Assembly (NCBI GenBank): GCA_029641185.1
Contig: JAPWGK010000024.1
Coordinates: forward strand, 124,001-188,000
Source of the DNA: Pseudofabraea citricarpa
Lineage: Eukaryota; Ascomycota; Leotiomycetes; Helotiales; Dermateaceae
Direction: 5' to 3'
DNA length: 64,000 nt
Made by a program: the position numbers and the translations under genes. This document shows, piece after piece, positions 45,370 through 57,116 of the stretch (positions are counted from its first letter, which is position 1; every line of letters begins with the position of its first letter). The notes under the pieces are model-generated. The model saw only the letters and a program-made list of their open reading frames with translations, had not been told where the DNA came from and did no database searches.

Positions 45370-47197
45370 CTACGCATCATCTTCAGCATCCTCTTCATCG
45401 CGACTCCTCAAGAACGCCTTGACAGTTTCGCCCCAAACCACGCCCTTCTTGTAAAAATGCATGGCCGGTATACTTCCTTCCCGCAGCCCATCAATAGCCA
45501 CGGCCAGCTCCTCTCCCATGCCTTCCTTCTTGATGTCGGCGACCGGGTACAGGTATGTCTTGAAGGAGAAGCAGAGAGCTTTTGTCTCCGGTAGGCGATG
45601 CAGCATCTGGCGCTCGCAGCGGAGGTACGTCTACGTTTTCCCTCTCTGTTAATGCATGTTTTTAGTTGATCGAAAATGTGGTGAGTCTTACGTTAGAGAT
45701 GTCGATTTCTTCTTTCGCTACCTCTTCGCCTTCGTACAGGTGGTTGCCCCCACTCGCTGCGTATAACCGATTGTGCGTTGTGATAGTCCACTATATATCA
45801 GTCGTATCAGTCCAGTGTTTTCAGCACAGCCTTTCGACGTGGCCGAAAAGAAAGAAGAAAAGAAGGAAAAAATACATACGTTAACCCTCCTGACCAGCCG
45901 GCCCACTTCGATCTTCTCAAAGAACCGATCCATGCTCTTCTCCAGCTTCTCGCTGTACCCCGGGACGGGCTGATGAATCTCCCGCAGCTTCTTGCCCCAT
46001 TTCTCGCGCGTGTTGAAGCCGGAGGGGTAGCAGGTCACGTAGGCCTGCAGCACATAGCCGTCGCCGTCGTCGCTCGGCAAGAGGATCAAGAAATCCTCAT
46101 CGATGTTCTCGCCCAGCCGCCGCAACGTCTCGAGGGGATCCGACGCGGGCACGAGAGGGATCTCAGCCGACGTGACGAGATTCTCCAGATTGCTCCCCGA
46201 CAGAGCGAACATGGTCGGGTACCGCTGCGGCAGGTAGACGGACGTCAGATAGCTGTACAGCTCGTTGATGGCGGGGATTGAGGGGCTTGATGCCGCCATC
46301 GCTATCTCTGCGTGCGAGGCCATGATCTCTCGGCGGAGTGAGAGCCGGCTGAGGTACGTCTTGTCCATCTCGATTAGTTCCGAGGGAGGGCAGTTCTCCA
46401 ACCCTGTTCTTCGTGTGTTGGCTTCGTTCTTGAACTTTTGAACATGGCAATGGGTTAAGGGTATTCACGTACCCATCGTTAGGTGGTACTTTGGCTTGAA
46501 GGGTCGGAGCTTCAATGGTTCGGTTTTCCGCCAGTTGAACTCTGGTAGAGGCACGATGGCTTGCTCATCTTGCTTCTCTTCGAGCTTCGTCTCGGGCGCG
46601 ATTGGCTGGCTGTTCGTTAGCGATGGGGGTTTAAGGTTGTTTGGGATATGAAATATAATGTTCGGCCACGAGGGAACGCAAAGGCTAATTAAAATGTATA
46701 ATATGTAAAATGTAGAAAGCGTTGAATGCGCGATTTACTCCCGTCAACATTGACATGTTCAACTCGTTCTCTTGTTCTTCTACCCACTTGGATTAAATCT
46801 CTCGGCGTAAAACAAAGAAAATCCCATCAGAGTTTATACCCATCTAGAAAACCCGTGCCGAACACAATGACCTACACGTCCTCCATGCCATCGCACACGG
46901 TCATGGACGAGCACTTGCACGACCAAAGCCGGAATACCCGACAGCAGACCTCTCTGACATCCTCGAGCTAGCAAGAATTCCGAAGGCGGTACTCCGCAGA
47001 AGCGAGTCCTCTCAAAAAGGGGGCTCAGGAATTATTGACACTTGCAAGCTGTGACGGGACGCAGGGAAAAAACCACGACCGACAGACGCACGCACCTTGG
47101 GATGTATCTTCCTCCACCGCGCCCCAAACTGGTACAGCCTCCACAGACCCATCAGGATCACGAGCAGCAGGGCGAGGATTTCGGTCTTGGAATCCAT
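45370..47197 (-). CDS. DUF3445 haem-dependent oxidative N-demethylase-like protein
   Basis: Five exons: 47197-47096, 46605-46473, 46403-45880, 45790-45692 and 45630-45370, giving 372 aa. The first intron is unusually long at 490 nt; the others are 61-89 nt. Exon 1 encodes a membrane anchor (ILALLLVILMGLWRLYQFG) then KIHPK. The catalytic region begins with FNWRKTEPLKLRPFKPKYHL and ENCPPSELIEMDKTY, followed by PQRYPTMF, EDFLILLPSDDGDGY, VTCYPSGFN, IHQPVPGY, the splice-made RRVNWTITTHNRLY and the hallmark LRCERQMLHRLPETKALCFS. Bacterial members of this family use haem to demethylate amines. The fungal substrate is unknown. The acceptor used for exon 2 is the second AG of CAGCCAG because only it keeps frame. 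The long first intron makes the exon-1 link the weakest part of the model. Confidence 0.85.
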
Positions 47198-48713
47198 GAT
47201 GGCGTGGCGATCCTCTGTCTCAAATTCTCTGCTTGCGTCTTTTGAAAGTGTGCTTCTCTTGTCGAGATGCGAGATGAGGAAATCGACTTCAATTGACTCA
47301 TTGATAGATAGATGAATGGCTGCTTTGGCTTCGCACGCTTGTGAGTGGTTGGAGCGATGGATGGTGCTTCGCTTGGTACGAAGTACGGAAGGAAGTACGC
47401 GCGAAGGGCGCCGCGTGGGGTTTCCGCTTCGGGCATCCGCTTCCCGTGGATTGTGGGGTTTGGAGGAATTGGAGTGGTTGATTGATTAATTCACCACCCT
47501 CTCTGCTTCTTCTTTCTCCGGACTTGTCGTTGCTGGTGATATGTCACGTTGAATTTGCATTGCCTTAGAGAACGCTCCTTTGCTCGAGTCGTGAAATGTT
47601 TTTAGAGGGATAATCAAAGAACAAAAGAAGGAGAAATCAAAGATGACCGAAATTCAAAGCATAAATATTAGATATCTCTCAACACTACAAAACCACGCAG
47701 GATGATCATTTGGTCTAGTAACTTTAGTTACGGCCATTAAATACAATGCTACAGATACAGATATTTGACGTTGCTCTTTTCTATTTTTGATTTTCACATT
47801 CGAAATATACATATACTTTAGACGACAAGAGCAAAAAAGAAAAAACGGGATTAGAATCAGGGAGATTAGCTAGGACTGAAGAGCAAACTATTATTCCAAG
47901 GAAATTTATCAATCAGCACAACTCTTCTAACTTTGGAGTTTAGCTCTTGGCTTTAAATTCTACATCGCCAATTCGATGCTTTTAGCTTCTTCTAATCTAA
48001 TATCTATACTTCTGCATGGGATGATGTCAGTTTTGACACAAGGATTTCCGATTGACTTGTGTTTCTTAAGCTCTTTTTACAGTGAGATTCAAAGGAGCAC
48101 ATACGACGTAGGCTGGATCCTCAGTCGCCAATTTAAGTATCTGAATTATGATTATCTAGAAGATTATTTGTTTCTACCCGAGTAAAAGGATTATGTGTGA
48201 CACCTGCAAGGATAAAATGCCCGTTATAACTTACTACTCGAATAACAACGCAATCTTGGATCAAAGCACCTTTTGTGATATTGGAGTATACACGTTAACT
48301 GTTTTACATACGCAGCTTTTTATCACCAGGCTCTTCCTTTTCAACAGTCTCATCTAAAGTTTGCTGTTGGCCTACAACCACACAGAAATAGTTGGAGGTT
48401 TTGTGTATTTGAGCTCGACCAAAGAGTTTGTCTCCGTAAGAAGAATTGACAATACACCGCCTTTGAGTCATAAGCGACTGCAAAGTCAAGCAACGAAACT
48501 TTATTCTTCATTCAACCCGAGTGAGCAGCCACAGAACATGCTAAAGCTGGAGACGAATCTTTTATTTTTATTTTCTAGTCACGAATGCATGTATGAATCA
48601 TAAGAAGACTTTGTGAACAATGAAGAATAATACATTCCAGGTATAATCGCGACTAGCTAAATACACAACCCATCAAGTCATAAATATCATAAAAGCATCC
48701 ATCATCAAATCCC
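47198..48713. other. Intergenic region, no gene seen
   Basis: About 1.5 kb between the promoter of the DUF3445 gene and the 3' end of the multicopper oxidase gene. From about 47550 to 48650 it is AT-rich. Short frames at 47976-48185 and 48361-48603 have no recognisable motif. Confidence 0.6.
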
Positions 48714-50815
48714 CTAGCACCCCTTCCCAGAAGTGCCCTTGGTACACGTAGCCGCAGCGGCCGTCTTGGTCGAAGTGACCAGGGTCGAAGCCGCAGCCTT
48801 GTTGTAGTAATCCTGGAGGGCCTTCTCGACGAAGTCGGCGCTGGGGTAGGCGTTGAGGTTCTGGAAGTAAGGCAGGAGCACGTTCTGGATCTGGCCCTTG
48901 TCGGTCGGGCCCTGGATGTTCTTGGCGCGGAACAGCGGCTCCATGGGATCCTCGAAGTTGTACTTCTCGGGGTATCCGAAGGCCGTCAGGTCGACCTTCG
49001 ATACGTTGAAGGCTGCCATCATGTCGTGGTCTTCGTGCACGAGGTTGTGGCAGTGGAACATGTCTGTAGAGATTAGTCTTGTGAACGAGGAGTGGGGAGT
49101 GGTGGTTGACTTACAGACTCCGGCCCATGGCTGGAAGTTTGCTACGACTTCGACTTCCTCTAGAAGGGCGTTAGAGAATATGTTAATGGAATTGTCATCG
49201 CGTAACTTACCATTGGTACCGAGATAGACTACATCCTTCAATGCGGCTGCTTCGTATGGCTGAACTGCTCCACGACCACCCTTGCGGCTGACGACTTGGA
49301 AATCAATGAGATGGATGTGGATTGGGTGACTCCAGCCTAGTTTTAAATCAGTATATATCCCATTGTGCAGCGGCAGGTTGTCTTACCTCCAGACTTGTTC
49401 GTGAGTCTCCATCTCTGCACCTTTCCTTGAGCGGGCTTAGCGAGGATACGATTAGCGACATCCTCAAAGCCGACGCCGTTGATGAGCCACTGGCCGTTAG
49501 TTCTCTCGAAGGTGAATGACTGATCAATAGCTGCGTGCTCGCCAGGCACTTTCAGATCTGAGAGATGAGTTGGGATTTCGTTGTTTTCTAGGGTGCGCGC
49601 GTCCTGGCCGACCACAAAGCGGATGACCCTATCGGTGGCGGGGAAGTCAGGGTTGGTCTGGAAGTCGCGCTCGTTCATCAGCGTCAGGTTCTTGCCCTTG
49701 TATTGCTCAAAGTCGATGACGATCTCGTATCGCTCGGCCATGGCGATCACAAGCGAGCTCGAAACGACGGGGTGGTCGAGGTAGCCGGCATCGGCTCCGA
49801 CGACTGTGAAGGGCAGTCTCTTGGTTGGGGCGTCATCGGCAACGAGGTAGAGCGAGAAGGTTCTGGAGATGGAGGCATCGAGAAGACGGAACTTGTACTT
49901 TCTTGCCTCGACCTTGAGGTAGGGCCATGGTTGACCTGCGTGCATAAGTTAGGCTCATGTCGAGATGCTTATAGATTCAAGGTGCTTACCATTGACTGTG
50001 ATGACATCTCCATACAAGCTGACTCTCTCATTCTCTGGCGACAAGAGCTGTCCGCTAGGTAAGAACTGCTTCGCGGCAAGCATGAGAGGAATATCATAGT
50101 CTCCAGTGGGGAGCTTGAGATTTGCATCGACCACGGGATCGTGCAGGATGTAAAATCCAGCTTGGCCAAAGTAAGCGTTTACGGCGGTGATACCCTCAGC
50201 ATGGTCGTGATACCACAGAGTTCTCGTAGGCTGGGCATTGGGATAGTAGTAATCTTTGTACTGTCCAGGGTTGGTAACATCGCTAGCCCATCCGTCGAAA
50301 GCTGTTCTCGAGTATGATCCATGGAGATGGATAGACGAAGGGCGATCGTAGTCATTGACGAATCGGACGACGGCCTCGCGACCCTTGGTCATGTGAAAGG
50401 TAGGCCCCGGTGCCATTCCATCGTATCCAACATAAGTGGTCTTCCCCAGATTGGGGTATGTCTGAGCATCGAACTTCTGGATATGGATCTCGTAGAAATC
50501 GATGGCCTTTCCGGTGTCGGGGTTGGTGTACGATGCATCCGGCTTCTTGGGCGGCATGGAAGGAAGGGGGAACTGGAAGATATATTTATATCTATCACTC
50601 GAGTTAGTGCTGATCTCAGGCTGATATCAAGCCAAGGTGTTGCCATGTTTAATTAATGAGATGACAAGAGTTGGCCAAATGCTTGGTCGACCCAAGACAT
50701 GATTGTGTGTGATTGTCGAGAAATTAACTCACTCAGGGGATTGCCAAGATTGTACTCCTGCCTTGGCTACGCCCAGAAGAGCAGTTGCAGCGATCATCAA
50801 TGTAGAGTGATGCAT
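48714..50815 (-). CDS. Secreted multicopper oxidase, bilirubin-oxidase type
   Basis: Six exons: 50815-50733, 50591-49990, 49935-49387, 49336-49211, 49159-49115 and 49063-48714, giving 584 aa. Intron 1 is 141 nt, the rest are 50-54 nt; all joins keep frame. A signal peptide spans about residues 1-20 (LMIAATALLGVAKA). Splicing of exon 1 to 2 gives SPEYKYIFQFPLP, as expected at the mature start of bilirubin-oxidase-like enzymes. All four copper motifs are present: IHLHGS, WYHDHAEG, HPIHIHLIDFQ and MFHCHNLVHEDHDMM (with the type 1 copper axial Met). The C-terminus is Ala/Thr/Lys-rich and ends in Cys. Such enzymes oxidise phenolics, pigments or bilirubin with reduction of O2 to water. The natural substrate is unknown. 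It sits with other oxidases in the accessory stretch. Confidence 0.94.
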
Positions 50816-53800
50816 CTTGATGGATTAAGAAGCAGATCTGAAGAAGGAACTGTTTGAAGAGGTTGATGAATCTGAGTTGCAACTTCTCTCAACGAAGGAA
50901 AATGTCAAATATATACTGTCCTCCATGCTCTCTCTCGCCGGACTCCGCAGGCAGACAATTTCAAATAACATCCTGTTCATGATGACGGTCGGTAGAGGCC
51001 TCGTGCTTGCTGTGACGACCTGATGCTGAATCGATTCGTGTAGTGTCTTGGCCAGAGAGCCACAAATCCATTTGGAAGCATTTTGTGAGCCCATGAGGCT
51101 TCCTCTCGTCAGCCAGAACACATCCCGAGTCTGTGAAAGCAGTCCATCTTACGTTGCCCAGGCGGGGCCGCTCAGCGATCAGAAGCTTGTAGGATCCAGT
51201 AGGCAGGGTGGTGGGTGGAGAATCGTCAGGAAGTTCATCTGGCAGACCACGATCTGGCAGGCCAGAATAAGCCTTCTGAGATCCCATGGTGAACTAGAAG
51301 TCCGTGTCAGATCCTGATGTGCTCTCACACAATGCCGTTATGTCTCTTTGGCTGACTGAGGCTTTCTCATCCAATTTCCCTTGGCTGAGCAAAGCGAGAA
51401 GCATTTGCCCCAACCGACGGAATCCTCTTTGGGGGTCTCGTTTTTGCCCCGTGGCGGACATTGCTGCAGCTCATCAAAGCAGAGGATTCCAGCGGAAGCG
51501 CTTGTGCTGCTGAAGGTGGTGCTGTTGTGCGTGATGCCAAGTGACCCCGAGAGGTGACATGTTTGGGGGCGGTGGAAGTGGCTGGAAGCTCGCTTATTCC
51601 TCATCGTGGTCTAGAAGCTTTGTGGCGCCCATCTCTACTCTGCGGAGATTTTGTAGTTATATCGAGGCGGACATTTCAACCTGTCATACCTTTTAAAGTG
51701 ACTCCGATCCCCAATCCCGAGCCCATGTTTTCCCTCATGAGTGGTCGACCGTGAGTCGTACGGCAGGAAATGCAACACTGGTGCATTTTGACCCATCCCC
51801 ATGGTAGCTTTAGTTTAGGGAAACTCGGTGTGCAGTATCTCTCCCAAGACACTGGGTTGAGTATAGATCTTTGAGATCTTCCTATCACATGGCTTGATGA
51901 TCTGTGGATCTAGTGGCAGTTGGTAATCGAAGCGGGTCTCTTTTGTCTTATCCGCGGCATCACCCTTCCCCTCCATCACCATTCTCTAGTCTTTATTATC
52001 TCCGTACCAAGACCACCTCGTATCAAGTCCAATCAATTGAAGACAGTGAAGAATTTGTTTACGTGATGGCCTGCTGAGAAAAGTGGAGAGAGAGAAGGCC
52101 AAGGTACTTAATTACTTCTATGTGACTTTTCCATGACGGCTACTAAAGAACTGTTGAGAACTTTCCTTTCGTTGTATGCTTTCACCGCCTTTAGTCCACG
52201 TTACTTTTTTCGATTTGCCTCTCTGCCTAAGTCTTATGGTCTGGTAGCTTCTAACTAGAATCACAACGTGTAACTCCGTTCAGTCGGCTTATTTTCAATT
52301 ACATCTAGTATGTCTTGCTAAAGCGATCTTTTCAAGTTCAGCACTTTTTGGTTGCGTTTATGTCTTTCGCATTTGTTCTTAGAACTCTAAAGGTTGATAG
52401 GAATAAGACTCGAGTTACTTATTCGTATTGCCACCCGTATTGTTAAACACTTGTCACATGTTACCCCAACCTTGTTAGCAAAGTCCCGACAATTTCAATA
52501 CTTCTAGGAGATTAGCTGTAGTAACTGGCTAGTTCTTATGCACAAAATTCAATTGTCTTACGGGCATTAAATTTTGATGGTGTCCTTGTGCTTATCGAAG
52601 TTGAGTTAAGCAAAGTAACCTCACCCGAAAGTCCAAATGAGTCTACGAAGTTATAATTTTATCAGTGAACACGAGGCTCCACTACTAGCGATTGCTAATA
52701 TAGCTGGAGTTGAAATATCCAGCTATTGAAAGTTGTTTTGTCTTGCTCAGACAGCCAGTACACACTCGCTTGTGAAATTAAGCGGGTCTTGTCGCAATTG
52801 AGGACAAGATGTAAATGAAGACAAAGTGTAACTCTTCAATCATGTGAAGTATACGCGTTGTCATAGTTACTTTGGATCTCATCTCCTCAAGGTGGTTATC
52901 ATGGCTTGTGCTAATGGAAATTGAATGCAACTTCTTAAAAAAGATGGTTGAACGCATACAATTTCCACTTGAATTTAGGATTCGCTAAGTTCTTTGACAA
53001 GCGACTTCCGTTCGGCACCGAGTAGTCCTGTTAAGCTCGGTCGGAGAGATAAACGTTACAGTGGTGGTAGTACTTTGTGGGTCTGCCTGGTCATCTGACT
53101 TGGGACTGTAAAGTATTTCGGCACGGTACACGATCCAATAGATTTCCGGTTATACTTCTTGCATTCTGCACACTGTGCTGTGGATGGCGCAATTTGTGGA
53201 TAAAGTCGAAGACGACATTGCATTGCTTTGTGTTTCACGACTTTCTTCCCGACGAATACTTCCTCGGAGATTGTGCTGCCTAATACTACCAAAGCTCGTA
53301 CCACGAATCATTCCTGTTCTTGGGAGCGAAGTTGCTTTGTCGGTCGTCATGACCTCGATGTTGTATCGCCGGGAAAACCGAGTGTCTTGAAGTCCCTGCT
53401 GGCTGGGGAGCACACCCAATGTAACCTACGAAAATTAGGTCTCGGGGGCTAATGGATGGGCTCGGGTCCCGGCGTTATTGGTGATACACGTGCTGTGGCC
53501 AACTGGACTGACCCAAGGACGCACTTTGGCTTTGTTGTCAAGTCCTGGTTTCGAAATTATGGTATATTTGACCCGACCCAGCCTGCTGGTAAGCGGAGCT
53601 AGCACCGGCTTAATTATGAGGTTAATTGAGTGGGCCGTTACTTGTCCATCTGCTCATCTATCTTCCAAATCTCCCGTACCTAGTTTACCATATTGATTGC
53701 AAATTAGATTAGATTAAGTGTCAAGTTATCTATCCGTTCTGGAACTGATCCTGTTACTTCGTGTTGCAAGCCTGCGCTCGCCTCATCCGTCATCGGACAG

Positions 53801-56232
53801 AAAATCAGCACAAAGGCTTGGAAATGAGAATGGGATGACACCTGCCCCTCTGGTAGATTTGGTGACGGTAGATGCGCTCAATTGACATCAGAATTCATCC
53901 AAGATTGGATGTTCTGACAGCTGCAAGTGAGAGATTAAAACGTCATTAGGCTTTCGGAAAACATGTACACAGATTACAGTACAGCTGTTTCGTCTCGCAA
54001 AGTGCATGCTCACAAGAACTTAGCCATGGCAAGTCTCAACTGCACTGGTACAGCTGGCAGGCTGAAACCCAAATTCGAAAAGATCTGTAACAAAGGCCAA
54101 ACATTCACCATTAGCAACGAGCAAAGAGATTAGTCTTGCGATCACAAGCCGATTTGGGGATGGATCAACCTAAATACTCGAGGTAACGTCCAGGTGGCTT
54201 GCGGGAGAGGAGAAGCAAACGACGAGAGCCTTTTGACACGAGCAACTGTCTGATTTATCATTGCTCTGGTTCTTTGTCTCTCTCTCGGTCGAATGGTCCG
54301 GCGGTTTCTTGGTTGGAGGTTCGAAGCCCAAACAAGCAATCGTGGAGGGGTCGGATCCCGGTTAGCGAGCACTAAAGATCTCCCGCTATGTCGATCCGTG
54401 GCCGCTTCCAGACCCCATGCTCGCCAGCTAGATGGGAAGAAGGACATGAGAGTGCATAGGCATAGGTAGCGGATTTCCTCGGTGTTTCCTCTCAACCTTA
54501 TTCACAGCATTCCTCTCAGGCTATGCCCGAAGGTGACTGACTGTCGAGTGTGTTGTGCATCAATATATGCAGGTTGTGCTGTGCTTGCCAGCAAGAAGGC
54601 GGAATTCGCTACAGGGGCCAATGGGAATAGCGATGGCTATTCAACGTCATGCGTCGAAGGTCTTGGAGGGGTTGGCTACTACAAGTCTAGATCCGCCCGC
54701 CTTTAATCTATCTAGATTGGCGAATCCCCTCAGCTCCATGGTAGGGGTGGTAGAGGCGGTAGGGGTTGTAGAGGTTCTGAATGCTGTAACCAGGTCTCGT
54801 GTCAGTGGTTGTGGTTGTGGTTGTGGTTGTGGTGGTGGCAGTGACACTGTCAACGAGATGAAGAGGCTGTCTGTCATCTCTGTCTCTCTCTTGAGTCTGC
54901 GGGCCTCCGTCATCTTACCAGCGTTGCCAGCTTGCCAGCTTGCCAGCCTGCCATTTCCCCAGTCTTCCCCCAGTCACCCGCTTTATATGACATAGCTTGC
55001 CTTTTGCCTCTGCTCTCTCTCGCTCTCATTATTCTCTCACAAGCCGGGACAGCGCCTCCGCTGGGCGGCAGTTCTGTAGTTCGTCCAGCTTGTTGCGGCT
55101 TACCTCGCTTGCCCTGGCTCTCCATACAAAGGTTGCAATTAGCAATTAGCAGGTGCCAAGAGCGGAGGCTTATCGCTGCCAGAGACGACATCCTCCACGC
55201 CCTCCAGACCGCCAGCCAGCCATGTGCTCGTATTCTGGACAACCATCCGTTATGCCTGTCGAAATCCGCTGTCGGGCTTAATGTTGTCCCTGAGCTTATG
55301 CCAGCTGAGGCGAGACATCATTGGCTTCTATTAAAAGAGAGAGGAACAGAGTGCAAGCAACACACGGCTGCCTATTGTTGTTGTTATTATTGTCGGAACA
55401 AGTACTCTCCAGCGAGCTGCAACGATGCCTGCCCGCCCCGCCGTGCCTCAGCTAGAGCTGTGGAGCGATGGAGGGGTTTCTGGGGATGAGGCCGTGGGTG
55501 CACTGTGCACTGTGCAGTCTACGGTACAGGCAAATGTCGGGCCAGCAGTGCATTGGGTCTTGCTTGCACCGGCTCGTCCAGATCGAGACAACAGCCAGGG
55601 AACAGTGCTCTCGGCCTCGTGGGGCGTGTGTTTGGAACCAGCCCATTGGGATTTAGGATGATGTCGATGGCGAGCTTCACTTGGTCCCCGAGTCACCAGG
55701 TATTCCTCCGATGCATGGGAACTGCACGGCCGTCTCAGCTGAGGGTCTGGAAACGACCCAATCCTCCATCTTAGTGCATCTGAGCTTTTTCTCGTGCCTA
55801 ACTTACATCAATCCGCTGGCTCTTGGCAGTCGGGTCCATTGGCCAGGTCCCTCGCCCATCGACGCCGTCCCAGTCTTCTTTGGCTTCTTTGGGATGCACA
55901 GGTCGACTCCTCCTCCACCCCAGCCCGTGATAAGACGGCTAGAAACTCTTACTCCTCGCTGAAGATCCAGCACCGACACATGGCGATCCCCGGCCAGATG
56001 CACAATGCTCGCTGGGGGGCCTTGGCCTCCAGAGGGTTGCTTTAGTTTTGACGTCCACTCCAAGAGGAACAAAGCCAAGAGGGCTGAGATGGCCAAGCAC
56101 TCCACGCCTCGGAATCAATCATAAGACACGCTGATGCTTGATTTCCTGGCTTGAAAAATGTAACGACTTACCATCTCACCATTGATCACCATCTCAGGAC
56201 CATTCTCGACCTCTAGTACATTATTACAAGGC
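50816..56232. other. Long intergenic region, no supportable gene
   Basis: A 5.4-kb stretch. A minus-strand frame at 50961-51287 begins with ATG (MGSQKAYSGLPDRGLPDELP) but has no recognisable domain. From 51900 to 53050 it is AT-rich with stops in all frames. Between 54700 and 55000 there are short tandem repeats (GTGGTT units near 54806-54837, GCCAGCTT units near 54925-54950). Frames at 54932-55489 lack an ATG at their left end and show only low-complexity Cys/Ala-rich translation. The right end should hold the bHLH promoter. Confidence 0.55.
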
Positions 56233-57116
56233 ATGGAACCAGTGCATGACTACTTGCTATCAACAGAACAAATGAATACTCACGGTCCTGCTTGGGAGGT
56301 ATGTCTGCATTACTCCATTGAGATTTTCTTACTGACGATCTCTTCAGCAGCACGACTGGTCGCGGTCGATGCCTCATTGGGACAGCACTTCCACTTCATC
56401 GCCCGAGGGTATGCCCATATGGCAATACACAGCAGCCGCATTAAACCGTCCCGACTCAATGAATTACTATCCAGCCGATGTTCCACTGTCTCCCGTGAGC
56501 AATCATGGCCCCAGCCCCAACATCGGAAGCTTCCCCAGCACCGGAAGATTTCCCAATGTCGCTGCCAACTATCGTCTGTCAACGGGCACATATAACGAGC
56601 CGGCGACTCACGTCCCCGTCGCGCAGTTTGTAGAGAATCCCGAGGCTGAGGAGGAGGAGGAGGATTCAGATACCTATACGATGTGGGATACGCAGCCGTC
56701 ACCAAATTTACCGACCCCTCCACACAGACCTGGCCATAGACGGAGTCATTCTGCGGTTGATGTATCGTCGCGGAGTGCAAAGAGGGCACATACGGTGGTT
56801 GAACGGAATTATCGGGAACGGCTAAATGACAAGATTGCCGACCTTGCTTTGTACCTCTTTGACACATCTTCAGACTGTGAGTTCTTGATTTTCAATTCCA
56901 TCTGTTCTTCTCGCTAATTTTCCATCTACAGCACGAACAAAACCATCCAAGTCTCTAGTTATGACCCGTGCCAAAGAGCGACTAAAGCAACTCGAGGCCC
57001 GGAATAAATCACTCGAAGGCGAAGTGGTTAAGCTAAGACAACACATCGCAATATTGGACCACATCGTCGCATCTACAAGGGGGACAGAAGGATCAGGCGT
57101 TCCGGCTGCATCATGA
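56233..57116 (+). CDS. bHLH transcription factor
   Basis: Three exons, 56233-56298, 56348-56876 and 56932-57116, give 259 aa. The start ATG (MEPVHDYLLSTEQ) is the first in frame; the frame upstream is open but has no ATG. The exon 2 acceptor could be either AG of TTCAGCAG, differing by one Gln. The middle is Pro/Ser-rich, with an acidic run (EAEEEEEDSDTY). The basic helix-loop-helix spans about residues 167-220: AKRAHTVVERNYRERLNDKI, with the Glu-Arg needed for E-box contact and a Tyr at the position characteristic of SREBP-like factors, then helix 2 SKSLVMTRAKERLKQLEAR and a leucine-zipper-like coil EGEVVKLRQHIAILDHIV. It is expected to act in the nucleus as a dimer. Targets are unknown; it is the nearest regulator gene to the oxidase-rich region, 5.4 kb away. 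Confidence 0.9.

Noticed and set aside
50961..51287. Minus-strand ATG frame upstream of the multicopper oxidase
   Set aside because: It has a Pro/Asp-rich start and a possible splice donor, but no domain and no convincing downstream exon; it may only be leader sequence.
54290..54400. Possible tRNA from a GGTTCGAAGCCC box-B-like sequence
   Set aside because: No matching T stem, anticodon arm or acceptor stem could be drawn around it.
54932..55489. 185-codon plus-strand frame
   Set aside because: It starts with TTG, has runs of Cys and Ala from low-complexity DNA, and overlaps short tandem repeats. No family resemblance.
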